Source of the DNA: Gammaproteobacteria bacterium
GTDB taxonomy: Bacteria > Pseudomonadota > Gammaproteobacteria > Xanthomonadales > SZUA-36
Assembly: GCA_021772935.1 (NCBI GenBank)
Contig: JAJFLA010000049.1
Location: 124,001-188,000 of the forward strand
Length of the DNA stretch: 64,000 nt
Direction of reading: 5' to 3'
Shown here: positions 1 through 8,655 of the stretch, piece by piece
Position numbering within the stretch: position 1 is the first letter of the stretch
How the letters are laid out: each line of letters opens with the position of its first letter
The notes under the pieces: model-generated
Told to the model about the DNA's origin: nothing
The model's database searches: none
What the model saw: only the letters and a program-made list of their open reading frames with translations
Translations under genes and position numbers: made by a program

Positions 1-170
1 GCTGGATGTTACAGGCACCGGGTCTCCGGCCAGGGCGTGTCCTGACCGCTGATGTGCTTAGAAAGTCAACACGTCGCTGGCCGCGTGTATTGGTTTGGAC
101 CCTTTTGTTTACATCAGCCGCTGCTGTGGCTGTGCTCAAGTGGAAACCGGAGTGGTTGAATATCTTTTAA
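1..170 (+). CDS. C-terminal fragment of a membrane protein (5' end outside window)
   Basis: An open frame enters from the left edge and stops at TAA 168-170, giving about 55 residues. The stretch includes a basic segment (RKSTRRWPR), then one hydrophobic helix (VLVWTLLFTSAAAVAVL), then a short WKPEWLNIF tail. This is the usual look of the last transmembrane segment of an integral inner-membrane protein. The family cannot be recognised from so short a piece. Nothing gene-like is visible in the 75 bases that follow. Confidence 0.55.
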   Translation, partial: WMLQAPGLRPGRVLTADVLRKSTRRWPRVLVWTLLFTSAAAVAVLKWKPEWLNIF

Positions 171-245
171 TCGGTATCGTGTTGATGTGGAAAGTATCTT
201 TGCTCTTGCTTTTATGCGTGGGAGTGTCGAAGTAACCCGTGAAAG

Positions 246-791
246 CTATTCTGAATTAAGCAAACCAAGCATCACGCTGTGTTGCCATTCACCATAGACA
301 TACCAGCGGTCGCGGAACAGGCCTTCGCGCTGAAACCCCAGCTTTTCAAGAAGACCGAGGCTGGCAGCGTTTTCCATATCGACATCGGCTTCGATACGGT
401 GCAATTTGAGGGTCTTGAATGCAAATTCAATGATGGCTTCAAGAGCCTGTTGCATCAGCCCTTGCCGCCAATAATTGTGATTCAGGATAAAGCCGATCTC
501 TGCCCGGCGATTTTGCTGGCTGAATTGAAACAGGATACATTTCCCAATCATTGAGTCCTGACCATTGGGGATAAGTGACCAGCACATACTGTTGCCTTGC
601 GCATCCGATTCGAGGTCTTCTTTTAATATGATAAGTGCATCATCTATGTTCGAGATCGGTTGGTTACTCCAGTATTTCATGCTTTGAGGGTCTGAAAGCA
701 TGGCGAACATTCCTTCTGCGTCTGCCAGAGTTGACGGACGTAAGTAGAGGTCATTGGTGTTTAGTTCACGCGGAATATTGCATAAATCCAT
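246..791 (-). CDS. RimJ/RimL-type GNAT N-acetyltransferase
   Basis: Predicted cytoplasmic acetyl-CoA-dependent N-acetyltransferase of about 181 residues. The N-terminal strand LYLRPSTLADAEGMFAML, the FILNHNYWRQGLMQQALEAI acetyl-CoA loop and the C-terminal NAASLGLLEKLGFQREG segment are typical of the RimJ/RimL branch of GNAT enzymes that modify protein N-termini, ribosomal proteins or small amines. The frame could open at 818, but ATG 791 is preceded by AAAGGA at good spacing and lies 2 nt after the stop of the upstream gene, so 791 is preferred. It is probably cotranscribed with the HExxH protein. The substrate is unknown. Confidence 0.85.
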   Translation of the reverse strand: MDLCNIPRELNTNDLYLRPSTLADAEGMFAMLSDPQSMKYWSNQPISNIDDALIILKEDLESDAQGNSMCWSLIPNGQDSMIGKCILFQFSQQNRRAEIGFILNHNYWRQGLMQQALEAIIEFAFKTLKLHRIEADVDMENAASLGLLEKLGFQREGLFRDRWYVYGEWQHSVMLGLLNSE

Positions 792-793
792 GT

Positions 794-1330
794 TTAATCC
801 TTTCTCAGCGTCCAGCAAGGTTGGCGTTGCTGATTGATCAATTTTTGTTGTAGTAACCAGCCCCGGGCTTCTTCAGCGTCGTGTTCAAACCAGGCCTGTG
901 CCGAACCAAGTCTGAAGGTATATCCCCAGCGATCCATATCCTTGAACATGCGTTGTTGGCCAAGTTGTTCAATATGATCCGCCAGCAAGATCTGCAGGTA
1001 ACAGACTGCATTTTCCTCATCATAATCACCACCGGCATTGGTATGCAGGCCGTCACGCCTGGTTTCATCCATACAAATATAATGACAGGCCTCATGCAGG
1101 ATGGAATGTAAGGGTGTATCGGCCCTCACCAGCAATTCATTACCAATAAGGCCAGCTTCTTCATCGCCCCAGAAACTGCCGGGTATTTGCTGGCCGTTTG
1201 TGATGGTCTTAATTGACAATCCGTAGCTTGACAGCATATTGGCAATTGAGGTCAGTTCGACATCGGCCAGGCGTAATACGTCATTATTGTCGCCAGTCTT
1301 GTGCAGGGGTTGTAGAATTGTTTCGTTCAT
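794..1330 (-). CDS. HExxH-motif putative metalloprotease-like protein
   Basis: Protein of 178 residues with no signal peptide. A zincin motif, HEACH, lies at residues 79-83 (H79, E80, H83), followed by an acidic stretch DYDEENAVCYL around 102-112 that could supply the third zinc ligand (E105/E106). The N-terminal 70 residues resemble a small alpha/beta lead-in as in ImmA/IrrE-like or SprT-like minimal zincins, but no family can be assigned with certainty. It sits directly upstream of the acetyltransferase in the same direction and faces a two-component system across a 122-bp divergent promoter region. Function unknown; a soluble zinc peptidase is an inference from the motif. Confidence 0.65.
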   Translation of the reverse strand: MNETILQPLHKTGDNNDVLRLADVELTSIANMLSSYGLSIKTITNGQQIPGSFWGDEEAGLIGNELLVRADTPLHSILHEACHYICMDETRRDGLHTNAGGDYDEENAVCYLQILLADHIEQLGQQRMFKDMDRWGYTFRLGSAQAWFEHDAEEARGWLLQQKLINQQRQPCWTLRKD

Positions 1331-1452
1331 GGCGCTTTGTAATTAATGTGACTATTAGAACATAGGAATATGACCCGTCTGCGCTATTATGCGTATGCGG
1401 ACTACTGCCGCAAGTTATTTAGTGGCTCATTAGAGGTTTCACAAGATTCAGC

Positions 1453-2607
1453 ATGGACATACTCCAGGGTAAATACCGGCCGATTGAATTGCTCCGTTAT
1501 GCGGGTTTGTTTTTGTGGTTTTGTGCCGGTATTCCGATGTTGTTGATGCGAGTGATCTACCCGCAACCATTGCCCCTGGAGCTGTACATTGGCTGGTTCA
1601 TGCTGCACGGTTTATTCGGCTTGATGTACTGGAACCTGATGCAGTACCTGCCGGAACGCACAGCCATCAGCCATCGTTTACTATACCTGAGCGTGTTAAC
1701 TGGAAGTGCACTGGGTATTAGTGCAGTCTCACAGTCTTTGATGGGCGGGATATTGCTACTGATCGTATCTGTTGTGCTGCCGTGGATGTTAACGGTTGTG
1801 CCTGCAGTTACCTGGCTCATTGCACAAAATGTGGTGCTTGCAGTTACTTTGAGTCGCATACCGGAAGTAAGTCTGAGTGATGCTTCAATGGAGGCTGCTT
1901 TGTTTCTTGGTATTTCTCTGTTCGCATTTATGAGTTCGGTGGTTGTTTTGCGTCAAAATGCGGTCCGTGATGAGTTGCGCAAAGTTAATTCGGAACTACG
2001 GGCTACACAATCGTTGTTGACACAGAATACGCGCATCGCCGAGCGGGTGCGTATCGCGCGGGAATTACACGATCTTGTTGGTCATCATCTGACTGCCCTC
2101 ACACTGAACCTTGAAGTTGTGACTCACCTGGTGGATGGCAAAGTGCTGGAGCATGTGCAACAGGCGCATTCCCTGGCCAAGCTATTGTTGGCTGATGTGC
2201 GCGAAGTGGTCAGTGATATGCGTCGGGATGATATGGTCAACCTGGCTGATGCGCTGCATACCTTGATTGAGGGTGTTCCCAAGCCCAGGATCCATCTCGA
2301 TCTGTCCTCAGAAGAGCTCATGACTGAACCACAACGGGCGCAGGTTCTGTTACGCTGCGTGCAGGAAATGATCACCAACAGCGTACGTCATGCACAAGCG
2401 GGAAATTTGTGGATTCGGCTGTCTATGACCCGCGATGGACTAGCCATGAGTGCGCGTGATGATGGCATCGGAGTTGATAAGCTTGCTGTCGGAAATGGTC
2501 TTCTGGGAATGTCCGAGCGCTTGAAACAATTGGGTGGTAAGCTGGAAATTGAATCAGAACCAGGCGCAGGATTCGAGTTGCACGCATGGTTACCAACTGA
2601 GTTTTGA
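1453..2607 (+). CDS. NarL-type sensor histidine kinase (HisKA_3)
   Basis: Membrane sensor kinase of 384 residues. The first about 160 residues form several hydrophobic segments with no large periplasmic loop, so it probably senses within the membrane. A coiled linker follows (LRQNAVRDELRKVNSELRATQ), then the HisKA_3 phosphoacceptor motif RIARELHDLVGHHLTAL and a HATPase_c domain with ITNSVRHAQA (N box) and DDGIGV / GNGLLGMSERL (G boxes). It is followed after 34 bp by its LuxR-type response regulator, so the two form a cognate DesK/LiaS-like pair. No Shine-Dalgarno is obvious at the ATG. The signal is unknown. Confidence 0.88.
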   Translation: MDILQGKYRPIELLRYAGLFLWFCAGIPMLLMRVIYPQPLPLELYIGWFMLHGLFGLMYWNLMQYLPERTAISHRLLYLSVLTGSALGISAVSQSLMGGILLLIVSVVLPWMLTVVPAVTWLIAQNVVLAVTLSRIPEVSLSDASMEAALFLGISLFAFMSSVVVLRQNAVRDELRKVNSELRATQSLLTQNTRIAERVRIARELHDLVGHHLTALTLNLEVVTHLVDGKVLEHVQQAHSLAKLLLADVREVVSDMRRDDMVNLADALHTLIEGVPKPRIHLDLSSEELMTEPQRAQVLLRCVQEMITNSVRHAQAGNLWIRLSMTRDGLAMSARDDGIGVDKLAVGNGLLGMSERLKQLGGKLEIESEPGAGFELHAWLPTEF

Positions 2608-2641
2608 TGAAAGTAAAGAAGACCTTGATGGAGTGTTAGAA

Positions 2642-3283
2642 ATGATAAAAGTGATGCTCGTAGATGATCAGAACCTGGTGCGTAAAGGTGTACGCAGCCT
2701 GCTGGAACTGTCTGAGGAAATTGAAGTGATTGCCGAAGCTTCTGACGGGCTCGAAGCTATCCGCACGATTCCTGAGATTGGCCCGGACGTGGTTTTGCTG
2801 GATATGCGTATGCCAGGTAAATCCGGGCTTGATGTACTGCAAAAGCTGTCAAGCGATGGTAGCTTGCCCCCCACCATTATCCTGACAACATTTGATGATG
2901 ACGAGATGGTGCTGGCAGGTATCAAGGCGGGTGCCAAGGGTTTTCTGCTCAAGGATGTCAGCCTGGAAGAATTGGTAGGTGCAATCAAGACGGTTGCCAA
3001 GGGCGGATCAATGGTCAAACCGGCTGTAACTCAACGTCTGCTCAAAGGTTTGGAAAATTTACAAACCAATTTTTCCAGTCTGGACCGACCGGATCCATTG
3101 ACAGAACGTGAAACTGAGATTCTTCGTCTGATGGCAGGTGGTTACAGCAATAAAGAAATTGCCAATTCACTGGGTGTTGCTGAAGGCACGGTCAAGAATC
3201 ACGTCTCTAATATCCTGTCAAAAATGGGTGTGCGCGATCGTACCCGTGCGGTATTAAAAGCCTTCGAAATGGCACTGCTTTAG
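2642..3283 (+). CDS. NarL/LuxR-family response regulator
   Basis: Two-domain regulator of 213 residues. The receiver domain (MIKVMLVDDQNLVRKGV, phosphoacceptor in VVLLDMRMPGKSG, then TTFDDDE and the K of FLLKDV) is followed by a LuxR-type helix-turn-helix (LTERETEILRLMAGGYSNKEIA, VAEGTVKNHVSNILSKMGV). The frame is open from 2534, but ATG 2642 matches the family start and has GGAG about 8 nt upstream. It pairs with the kinase just upstream. Targets are unknown; autoregulation or control of the neighbouring small envelope genes is possible but not shown. Confidence 0.9.
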   Translation: MIKVMLVDDQNLVRKGVRSLLELSEEIEVIAEASDGLEAIRTIPEIGPDVVLLDMRMPGKSGLDVLQKLSSDGSLPPTIILTTFDDDEMVLAGIKAGAKGFLLKDVSLEELVGAIKTVAKGGSMVKPAVTQRLLKGLENLQTNFSSLDRPDPLTERETEILRLMAGGYSNKEIANSLGVAEGTVKNHVSNILSKMGVRDRTRAVLKAFEMALL

Positions 3284-3307
3284 CAGAATTGCGTTGTGCT
3301 GGTGATA

Positions 3308-3529
3308 TTATTCGTTGGAGTTGCGACTATTCCCGATCAGTGACTTTTTAGTCCGGCAGGTATAACCACGATAACCAATCAGAAGGAACAGGAAACCCAC
3401 CACGATAAAAGCAGGATAGATACGTAAACCCAGAGCCACGAAACCTATTCCCATCAGGAATAACAGCAAGGGTTGAATTTTGCCGCCAGCGTAACGCGAC
3501 CGCTTGGCTGCGGTCAGATATTTAATCAA
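3308..3529 (-). CDS. Small two-helix membrane protein
   Basis: About 73 residues starting at TTG 3529, which has AAGGG about 8 nt upstream. A basic N-terminus (IKYLTAAKRSRYAGGK) is followed by two hydrophobic helices (QPLLLFLMGIGFVALGL and PAFIVVGFLFLLIGYRGY) and a short polar tail. It lies 35 bp downstream of a PspB-like gene on the same strand and is probably cotranscribed. The family is not recognised; the pairing suggests an envelope role. Confidence 0.55.
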   Translation of the reverse strand: MIKYLTAAKRSRYAGGKIQPLLLFLMGIGFVALGLRIYPAFIVVGFLFLLIGYRGYTCRTKKSLIGNSRNSNE

Positions 3530-3564
3530 GTATTTTCCCTTGCAAGTCAGGTATACGGTTGTAT

Positions 3565-3804
3565 TTATGACGCCTTGTCGAGATGATCGAACTGGCGTTT
3601 CAAGTCTTCACCAGGGTTGGTCACAATACGCTCCAGTGTTTCCACACGGTCGCGTAAATCGTTTTCCAACGCATCCAGCTTATCATGAATAGCATTGAGT
3701 TCTTTGGTGATTTCTCTGCTGTTTTGCTTTTTCCCCTTGTCGCTGAAAATCCCGGCGACTATACCGGCTACTGAAATCAAGGCGATTGCTGTCCACGTAC
3801 TCAT
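3565..3804 (-). CDS. PspB-like small membrane-anchored coiled-coil protein
   Basis: 79 residues: one N-terminal transmembrane helix (TAIALISVAGIVAGIFS), then a polar segment predicted to be a coiled coil (EITKELNAIHDKLDALENDL) and a tail DRVETLERIVTNPGEDLKRQF. The TM plus cytoplasmic coiled coil plus 'LERIV' region resembles PspB, the inner-membrane partner of PspC/PspA in envelope stress, but no pspA or pspC is nearby, so this is only a resemblance. The start has an excellent ribosome site (GGAGGAAACACG-ATG). Confidence 0.6.
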   Translation of the reverse strand: MSTWTAIALISVAGIVAGIFSDKGKKQNSREITKELNAIHDKLDALENDLRDRVETLERIVTNPGEDLKRQFDHLDKAS

Positions 3805-3869
3805 CGTGTTTCCTCCATTGGCCGGGTTCTAATATAAGCGTTGCGAGCTTGCGTCAACAGTGAGGAAAG

Positions 3870-4991
3870 TCATAGAGCCGGTTCCCCTGGGCGGTCACTA
3901 CGTCGTATGCTTTCGGGTAATTGGTCATGATCAGTGACTTCGATGTGGTCTTCGAAATGTATGCGCTCCATCAGATAACAGAGGCAATCCTGCTGAATCA
4001 CCCTGCGGTCAAGCGTTAACATGGAAGGCATGATTTCGCGGATGGTTTCAATCTGACTGCGGTCAAACCTGAAATATTGTGTGGTGACATCGACGTCATT
4101 GATATCTGTTGCCACCAATGGCCGCGCAGGGCCACCATTGACATCACCTAAGGAGATTCCGGTGGGTAGTTCCTGAAAATTGAGAACATCCAGGTTTTCC
4201 CTGAATGCAATTTCAGTTGGTACATGTCCGAATCCAAACAGTACATCGTCGTGAACCCGGACTGTGGCAACCATGCGGAACACATGTACGTCATCCGCAT
4301 CAACCGGTGTAGTGGGGATACTGCTCAGGTGCATACAGGTTTCCAAAAAACCAATGCTGTGGTCGGTGCCGTGAACTTCACCAGCCTGACCACATTCCAG
4401 TGTTGTCGATGGACAGAACTTGGAAAAAGCCAGTGATTGTGTTCCTGCCGGCATGGTGAAATAAACCACCTTGGAAGAAAAATAGGAAGCCAGTCGTAAA
4501 AATTCAGGACGAATGCGGTTGATCGCGGCATAATGTGGGTTTAGGCCGGTGTTGTTGTGAATGTCAATGGCGGCTATCGGGGACAGAGAGCGCACACGCT
4601 CAGTCACCTGTTGGAACAATTTTCCGATATGACTGTCAGCATATTTGCCACCTGGCCAGCATCGGTTGTAATCGAGTTGGTCATCAAGGCGGCGTAATTG
4701 GTGTTTTGCCGCATGTGTATTGCCAATCAGAATGGATAATGAGCGCGGCAGTTGATCAAATTCATAATGGCTTTTCAGTAGCCGCCGGATGGCTTCCCAG
4801 CCGGTGACTTCATTGCCATGTTGTAAAACGGTTACAAACAGGGGTTGCGGGTTTTTGCCCTGGAGATGAATCAGCGTCGGGCCATCCAGTGCATGATGTA
4901 ATGCAGATGCCGGTCGTTCCAACAACCCTGGAGGTAAATAGTCAAGTTCGGTAAGTTTCACTGTGAAAGAATGTGGCCCTAAAAAATGCAT
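3870..4991 (-). CDS. M14 / AstE-AspA-like zinc carboxypeptidase family protein
   Basis: 373 residues, no signal peptide, predicted cytoplasmic. The zinc-site motifs of the succinylglutamate desuccinylase / aspartoacylase branch of M14 are visible: VLQHGNEVTGWEAIRRLL (H and E ligands, about residues 57-61) and AAIDIHNNTGLNPHY (third histidine), and a C-terminal beta-rich domain follows. Members hydrolyse amide bonds of N-acylated amino acids or short peptides. No arginine-catabolic ast genes are nearby, so the substrate is not inferable. The start at 4991 lacks a clear Shine-Dalgarno. Confidence 0.75.
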   Translation of the reverse strand: MHFLGPHSFTVKLTELDYLPPGLLERPASALHHALDGPTLIHLQGKNPQPLFVTVLQHGNEVTGWEAIRRLLKSHYEFDQLPRSLSILIGNTHAAKHQLRRLDDQLDYNRCWPGGKYADSHIGKLFQQVTERVRSLSPIAAIDIHNNTGLNPHYAAINRIRPEFLRLASYFSSKVVYFTMPAGTQSLAFSKFCPSTTLECGQAGEVHGTDHSIGFLETCMHLSSIPTTPVDADDVHVFRMVATVRVHDDVLFGFGHVPTEIAFRENLDVLNFQELPTGISLGDVNGGPARPLVATDINDVDVTTQYFRFDRSQIETIREIMPSMLTLDRRVIQQDCLCYLMERIHFEDHIEVTDHDQLPESIRRSDRPGEPAL

Positions 4992-5126
4992 AACGATACA
5001 GGCAATTTAACGAGCAGGATATAGCAGGCTTGAAAATATTTTCAGCGGCCCAAGAATAGCAATTTAGGGAGCCGGTCGGGATACACCAGCGAAGGCTGTC
5101 AATCAGAAGAACAACTGGATAAATCC

Positions 5127-6047
5127 ATGATAGAAGTGAAATCATTAAGTAAATCTTATGGCGTTTTTAAAGCTGTAGATGATTTGAGTTTTACGGTTAG
5201 GGCCGGTCAGGTGCTGGGTTTCCTGGGACCTAACGGTGCAGGTAAATCAACCACCATGAAAATGCTGACAGGTTTCCTCACACCCACATCAGGTACAGCC
5301 TTGATCAATGGCATTGATGTTGTGGAGAATTCGGTATTGGCACGCAAAACCATTGGTTACCTGCCCGAAGGTGCACCGAGTTACGGTGAGATGACGGTGC
5401 AACAGTTTTTAGGTTTTGTTGCCCGTGCCAGATTGATAGACAAAAATTCTGTAGCTGTCAGTGTCGACCGGGCGATTGAAAAACTCAACCTGTCGGACGT
5501 AAAACATCAGGTGATCGAAACCCTGTCAAAGGGTTTTAAACGGCGTGTCGGCTTGGCGCAGGCTATTATCCATGACCCACAAATACTGATACTGGATGAG
5601 CCGACAGATGGTCTCGATCCTAACCAGAAGCGTGAAGTTCGCCGTCTGATCAGAGCCATGGCAAAAGACAAAATCATCATCATCTCGACCCATATTCTGG
5701 AAGAAGTTGAAGCTGTTTGTAATCGTGTGATGATCATTGCCGAAGGTCGACTACTGGCAGATGATAGTCCGCAAGCCTTAATAATGCGTTCGCGTTATCA
5801 CAATGCTGTTTCATTGGTGGTCGATGCAGCAGAGAAAGTGGCCAGTATTTTAGGTGAACTACCGCAGGTGGCCAGAGTAGAGCTCAATGAAGGTGAGTTA
5901 ACTTTGTTTCCTGCTGGCGATGGCTTGTTCGAGGCGGTGACCGCTACGATCAGTGCAAATCAGTGGCAGGTTTCCGCATTGCGACTCGAAGCTGGACGTC
6001 TTGATGAAGTGTTCCACACTATTACGTCTGGGGGGGCAGCAGCATGA
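5127..6047 (+). CDS. ABC transporter ATPase, GldA/NatA-like
   Basis: Nucleotide-binding subunit of an ABC-2 type exporter, 306 residues. Walker A is GPNGAGKST, the Q-loop region is IGYLPEGAP, the signature is LSKGFKRRVGLAQA, Walker B is ILILDEPTDGLDPNQ and the H-loop is STHIL. The C-terminal about 80 residues form the extra domain typical of GldA/CcmA-like ATPases. It heads a six-gene operon and overlaps the permease gene by ATGA. Together with the next genes it matches the GldA-GldF-GldG layout found widely outside gliding bacteria, where its cargo is unknown. Confidence 0.9.
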   Translation: MIEVKSLSKSYGVFKAVDDLSFTVRAGQVLGFLGPNGAGKSTTMKMLTGFLTPTSGTALINGIDVVENSVLARKTIGYLPEGAPSYGEMTVQQFLGFVARARLIDKNSVAVSVDRAIEKLNLSDVKHQVIETLSKGFKRRVGLAQAIIHDPQILILDEPTDGLDPNQKREVRRLIRAMAKDKIIIISTHILEEVEAVCNRVMIIAEGRLLADDSPQALIMRSRYHNAVSLVVDAAEKVASILGELPQVARVELNEGELTLFPAGDGLFEAVTATISANQWQVSALRLEAGRLDEVFHTITSGGAAA

Positions 6048-6778
6048 ACAGTGTGATCAACGTGATGCGCAGAGAACTGACCGGCTATTTTGCTACTCCG
6101 GTCGCTTATGTTTTCCTGATTATTTTCCTGGTGATGACCGGAGTATTTGCTTTCTACATGGGCAACTTCTATGAACGTGGCTTCGCCGACCTTGACCCGT
6201 TCTTCCGTTTTCACCCCTGGCTTTACCTGTTCCTGGTTCCGGCGATTTCCATGCGTTTGTGGGCGGAGGAAAGACGTTCCGGAACCATAGAGTTGTTGTT
6301 TACCTTGCCGTTGACAACAATTGAGGCTGTTTTGGGTAAATTCCTCGCAGCCTGGTTATTTATCGGTCTGGCACTGCTATTGACGTTGCCGATGTGGATC
6401 ACGGTGAATTATCTTGGTCAACCGGATAACGGTGTGATCCTGGCGGCTTATCTCGGTAGTTGGCTGATGGCCGGTGGTTTTCTGGCCATCGGTTCATGTA
6501 TGTCAGCATTGACTCGCAACCAGGTGGTGGCGTTTATTTTGAGTATTGTAGTGTGCTTCGTGTTTTTGTTAAGTGGGTTACCGATGGTAATGAACCTGTT
6601 TAATAGTTGGGCACCGCAAATTGTACTTGACGGTATTGCCAGCCTCAGTTTCCTGAAGCACTTTGCAGATATCTCAAAAGGTGTCATTGATGTTCGTGAC
6701 CTGATTTATTTTGGGCTGGTGATTGGTTTCTGGTTATTTGCCAATGTTCTAATTCTTGACATGAAGAAGGCCGACTGA
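6044..6778 (+). CDS. ABC-2 type permease, GldF-like
   Basis: Inner-membrane permease of 244 residues with about six transmembrane helices. The conserved ABC-2 feature is the segment SMRLWAEERRSGTIELLFTLPLTT after the second helix. It begins at an ATGA overlap with the ATPase and its TGA overlaps the next ATG by one base, so the subunits are translationally coupled. It is expected to form the channel of the Gld-like exporter. Confidence 0.9.
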   Translation: MNSVINVMRRELTGYFATPVAYVFLIIFLVMTGVFAFYMGNFYERGFADLDPFFRFHPWLYLFLVPAISMRLWAEERRSGTIELLFTLPLTTIEAVLGKFLAAWLFIGLALLLTLPMWITVNYLGQPDNGVILAAYLGSWLMAGGFLAIGSCMSALTRNQVVAFILSIVVCFVFLLSGLPMVMNLFNSWAPQIVLDGIASLSFLKHFADISKGVIDVRDLIYFGLVIGFWLFANVLILDMKKAD

Positions 6779-8655
6779 TGGAACATAAGAATCGTTCAGT
6801 TTTTTCAGCAGGTGTTTTGGCACTGCTGACGATTTTGTTTATAACGCTGACCATACTGTCTTCAGTTTTTCTGAAGGGCATGCGAGTTGACCTGACTAAA
6901 AATGGTTTGTATACCCTTAGTGATGGTACACACAACATCCTGGAAAATATGGATGAGCCAGTCAAACTTTACCTTTATTTTTCCGAGGATGTCAGCCGTG
7001 AGTTACCTCAGTTTCGTAGTTATGCGCGCTGGGCAGGTGAGATGCTGGAAGAGTTTGCAGACCGTAGTAACGGCAAACTAAGCTTGCAACGGGTTAACCC
7101 GGTTCCATTTTCGCCGCAGGAAGACGAGGCAGCACAATATGGCCTGCAGGGAGTGCCAGTAGGGCCTGCTGGGGATATGCTTTATTTTGGCCTGGCGGGT
7201 ACCAACTCGCTGGATGGTTTGCAGGTCATGCCTTTTTTGCAACCAGAAAAGGAGAGGTTTCTTGAATATGATCTTGCCAAGATGGTTTCCTCGTTGTCGC
7301 ATCCAAACCACAAAAAAGTTGGCTTGATTTCCGCTCTGGATATGAAACCAGGCTTTGATCCGGCGACCCAAAGCATGCGTGAGGCCTGGGTAATTCATCA
7401 ACAATTCTCCCAGCTTTTTGAGTTGCAGGATATATCACCCGCTAGCGTTGAACTGCCAACTGATCTGGAGCTGTTGGTTCTGGTCCATCCCAAGGATCTT
7501 GGCGAGAATTTGCTCTATCAGATTGACCAGTTTGCATTACGTGGTGGTCATGTATTGGCTTTTATGGATCCGCTGGCAGAAGCTGACCTTGGCGGTGATC
7601 CCAACGACCCTATGGCAAGAATGAATGCTGGCGGTAGCTCCTCGCTGGGACCTTTACTTAAAGCATGGGGTGTCGGTTTTAATACCGATAAGGTCCTTGG
7701 TGATCGTGCCTATGCTTTACAGGTCAGTATTGCACAAGGGCAACCGCCGGTTCGGCACCTGGGTATTTTGTCGGTCAAGTCAGACGGCATGAATAATACC
7801 GATGTTGTCAGTGCCGACCTGCAATCGGTGAATTTCTCAACAACAGGTTGGTTAGCGCCGCTTGAGGGCGCAAGTACCGGTTTTGAACCTCTGGTGGAAA
7901 GTAGCGAAAGTGCCGCACCTATTGACGCGGCACGGCTCAGGTTTTTATCAAACCCTCAGGACCTCTCGCAGGATTTTGAGCCCACAGGTGACCGCTATGC
8001 TCTGGTGGCTCGCATCACGGGTCAGGCCTTGACCGCATTCGAGCAAGCACCTGAGGGGATATCGTTGGTGACACATTTGACAGCGTCGGACAAGGCAGGG
8101 ATCAACGTGGTTTTATTTGCAGATTCTGACATATTGACGGATCGTCTATGGGTGCAAAAACAAAATTTTCTTGGCCAGACGATCGTCAATTCTTTTGCCG
8201 ATAATGGCACCTTGGTGGCCAATATTGCCGACCAGTTGCTAGGTAGCTCCGATCTGATCGACATCCGTGCCCGCGCCAGCACCAATCAGCCATTTGAGCG
8301 AGTGGGTGCCCTGAGGTTGTCTGCAGAAGCCCAGTTCCGTGACACCGAACAACGTTTACAGGCCGAACTCGATGAAACCGAACAGACCCTGACGCAAATG
8401 CAGTCGGCCAGACAGGATGGTGAGCTGACGGTGTTGACACCTCAACAACAGCAAGAGGTGCAACGTTTCGTGGACCGGAAACTGCAAATCCGTGGTGAAT
8501 TGCGTCAGGTGCAACATGACCTGTCAAGGGATATCGATGCGTTGGGTATGCGGCTTAAATTGATCAATATAGTGTTGATGCCGGTGTTGATTATCATTGC
8601 GGCATTGGTGTTCAGGCAAATGCGGCGCAAGCGACGGCAGCGAGGTGAGCAATGA
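6778..8655 (+). CDS. GldG-like ABC-type auxiliary transport protein
   Basis: 625 residues. An N-terminal TM helix (ALLTILFITLTILSSVFL) precedes the VDLTKNGLYTLSDGT motif that marks GldG/intraflagellar-transport-like domains; a large periplasmic region follows, then a coiled-coil stretch (about 560-600, DTEQRLQAELDETEQTLTQM) and a C-terminal TM helix (LINIVLMPVLIIIAALVF) with a basic tail. Such proteins accompany ABC-2 permeases and are thought to present cargo or scaffold the complex. Its ends overlap both neighbours (TGATG upstream, ATGA downstream). Confidence 0.88.
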   Translation: MEHKNRSVFSAGVLALLTILFITLTILSSVFLKGMRVDLTKNGLYTLSDGTHNILENMDEPVKLYLYFSEDVSRELPQFRSYARWAGEMLEEFADRSNGKLSLQRVNPVPFSPQEDEAAQYGLQGVPVGPAGDMLYFGLAGTNSLDGLQVMPFLQPEKERFLEYDLAKMVSSLSHPNHKKVGLISALDMKPGFDPATQSMREAWVIHQQFSQLFELQDISPASVELPTDLELLVLVHPKDLGENLLYQIDQFALRGGHVLAFMDPLAEADLGGDPNDPMARMNAGGSSSLGPLLKAWGVGFNTDKVLGDRAYALQVSIAQGQPPVRHLGILSVKSDGMNNTDVVSADLQSVNFSTTGWLAPLEGASTGFEPLVESSESAAPIDAARLRFLSNPQDLSQDFEPTGDRYALVARITGQALTAFEQAPEGISLVTHLTASDKAGINVVLFADSDILTDRLWVQKQNFLGQTIVNSFADNGTLVANIADQLLGSSDLIDIRARASTNQPFERVGALRLSAEAQFRDTEQRLQAELDETEQTLTQMQSARQDGELTVLTPQQQQEVQRFVDRKLQIRGELRQVQHDLSRDIDALGMRLKLINIVLMPVLIIIAALVFRQMRRKRRQRGEQ

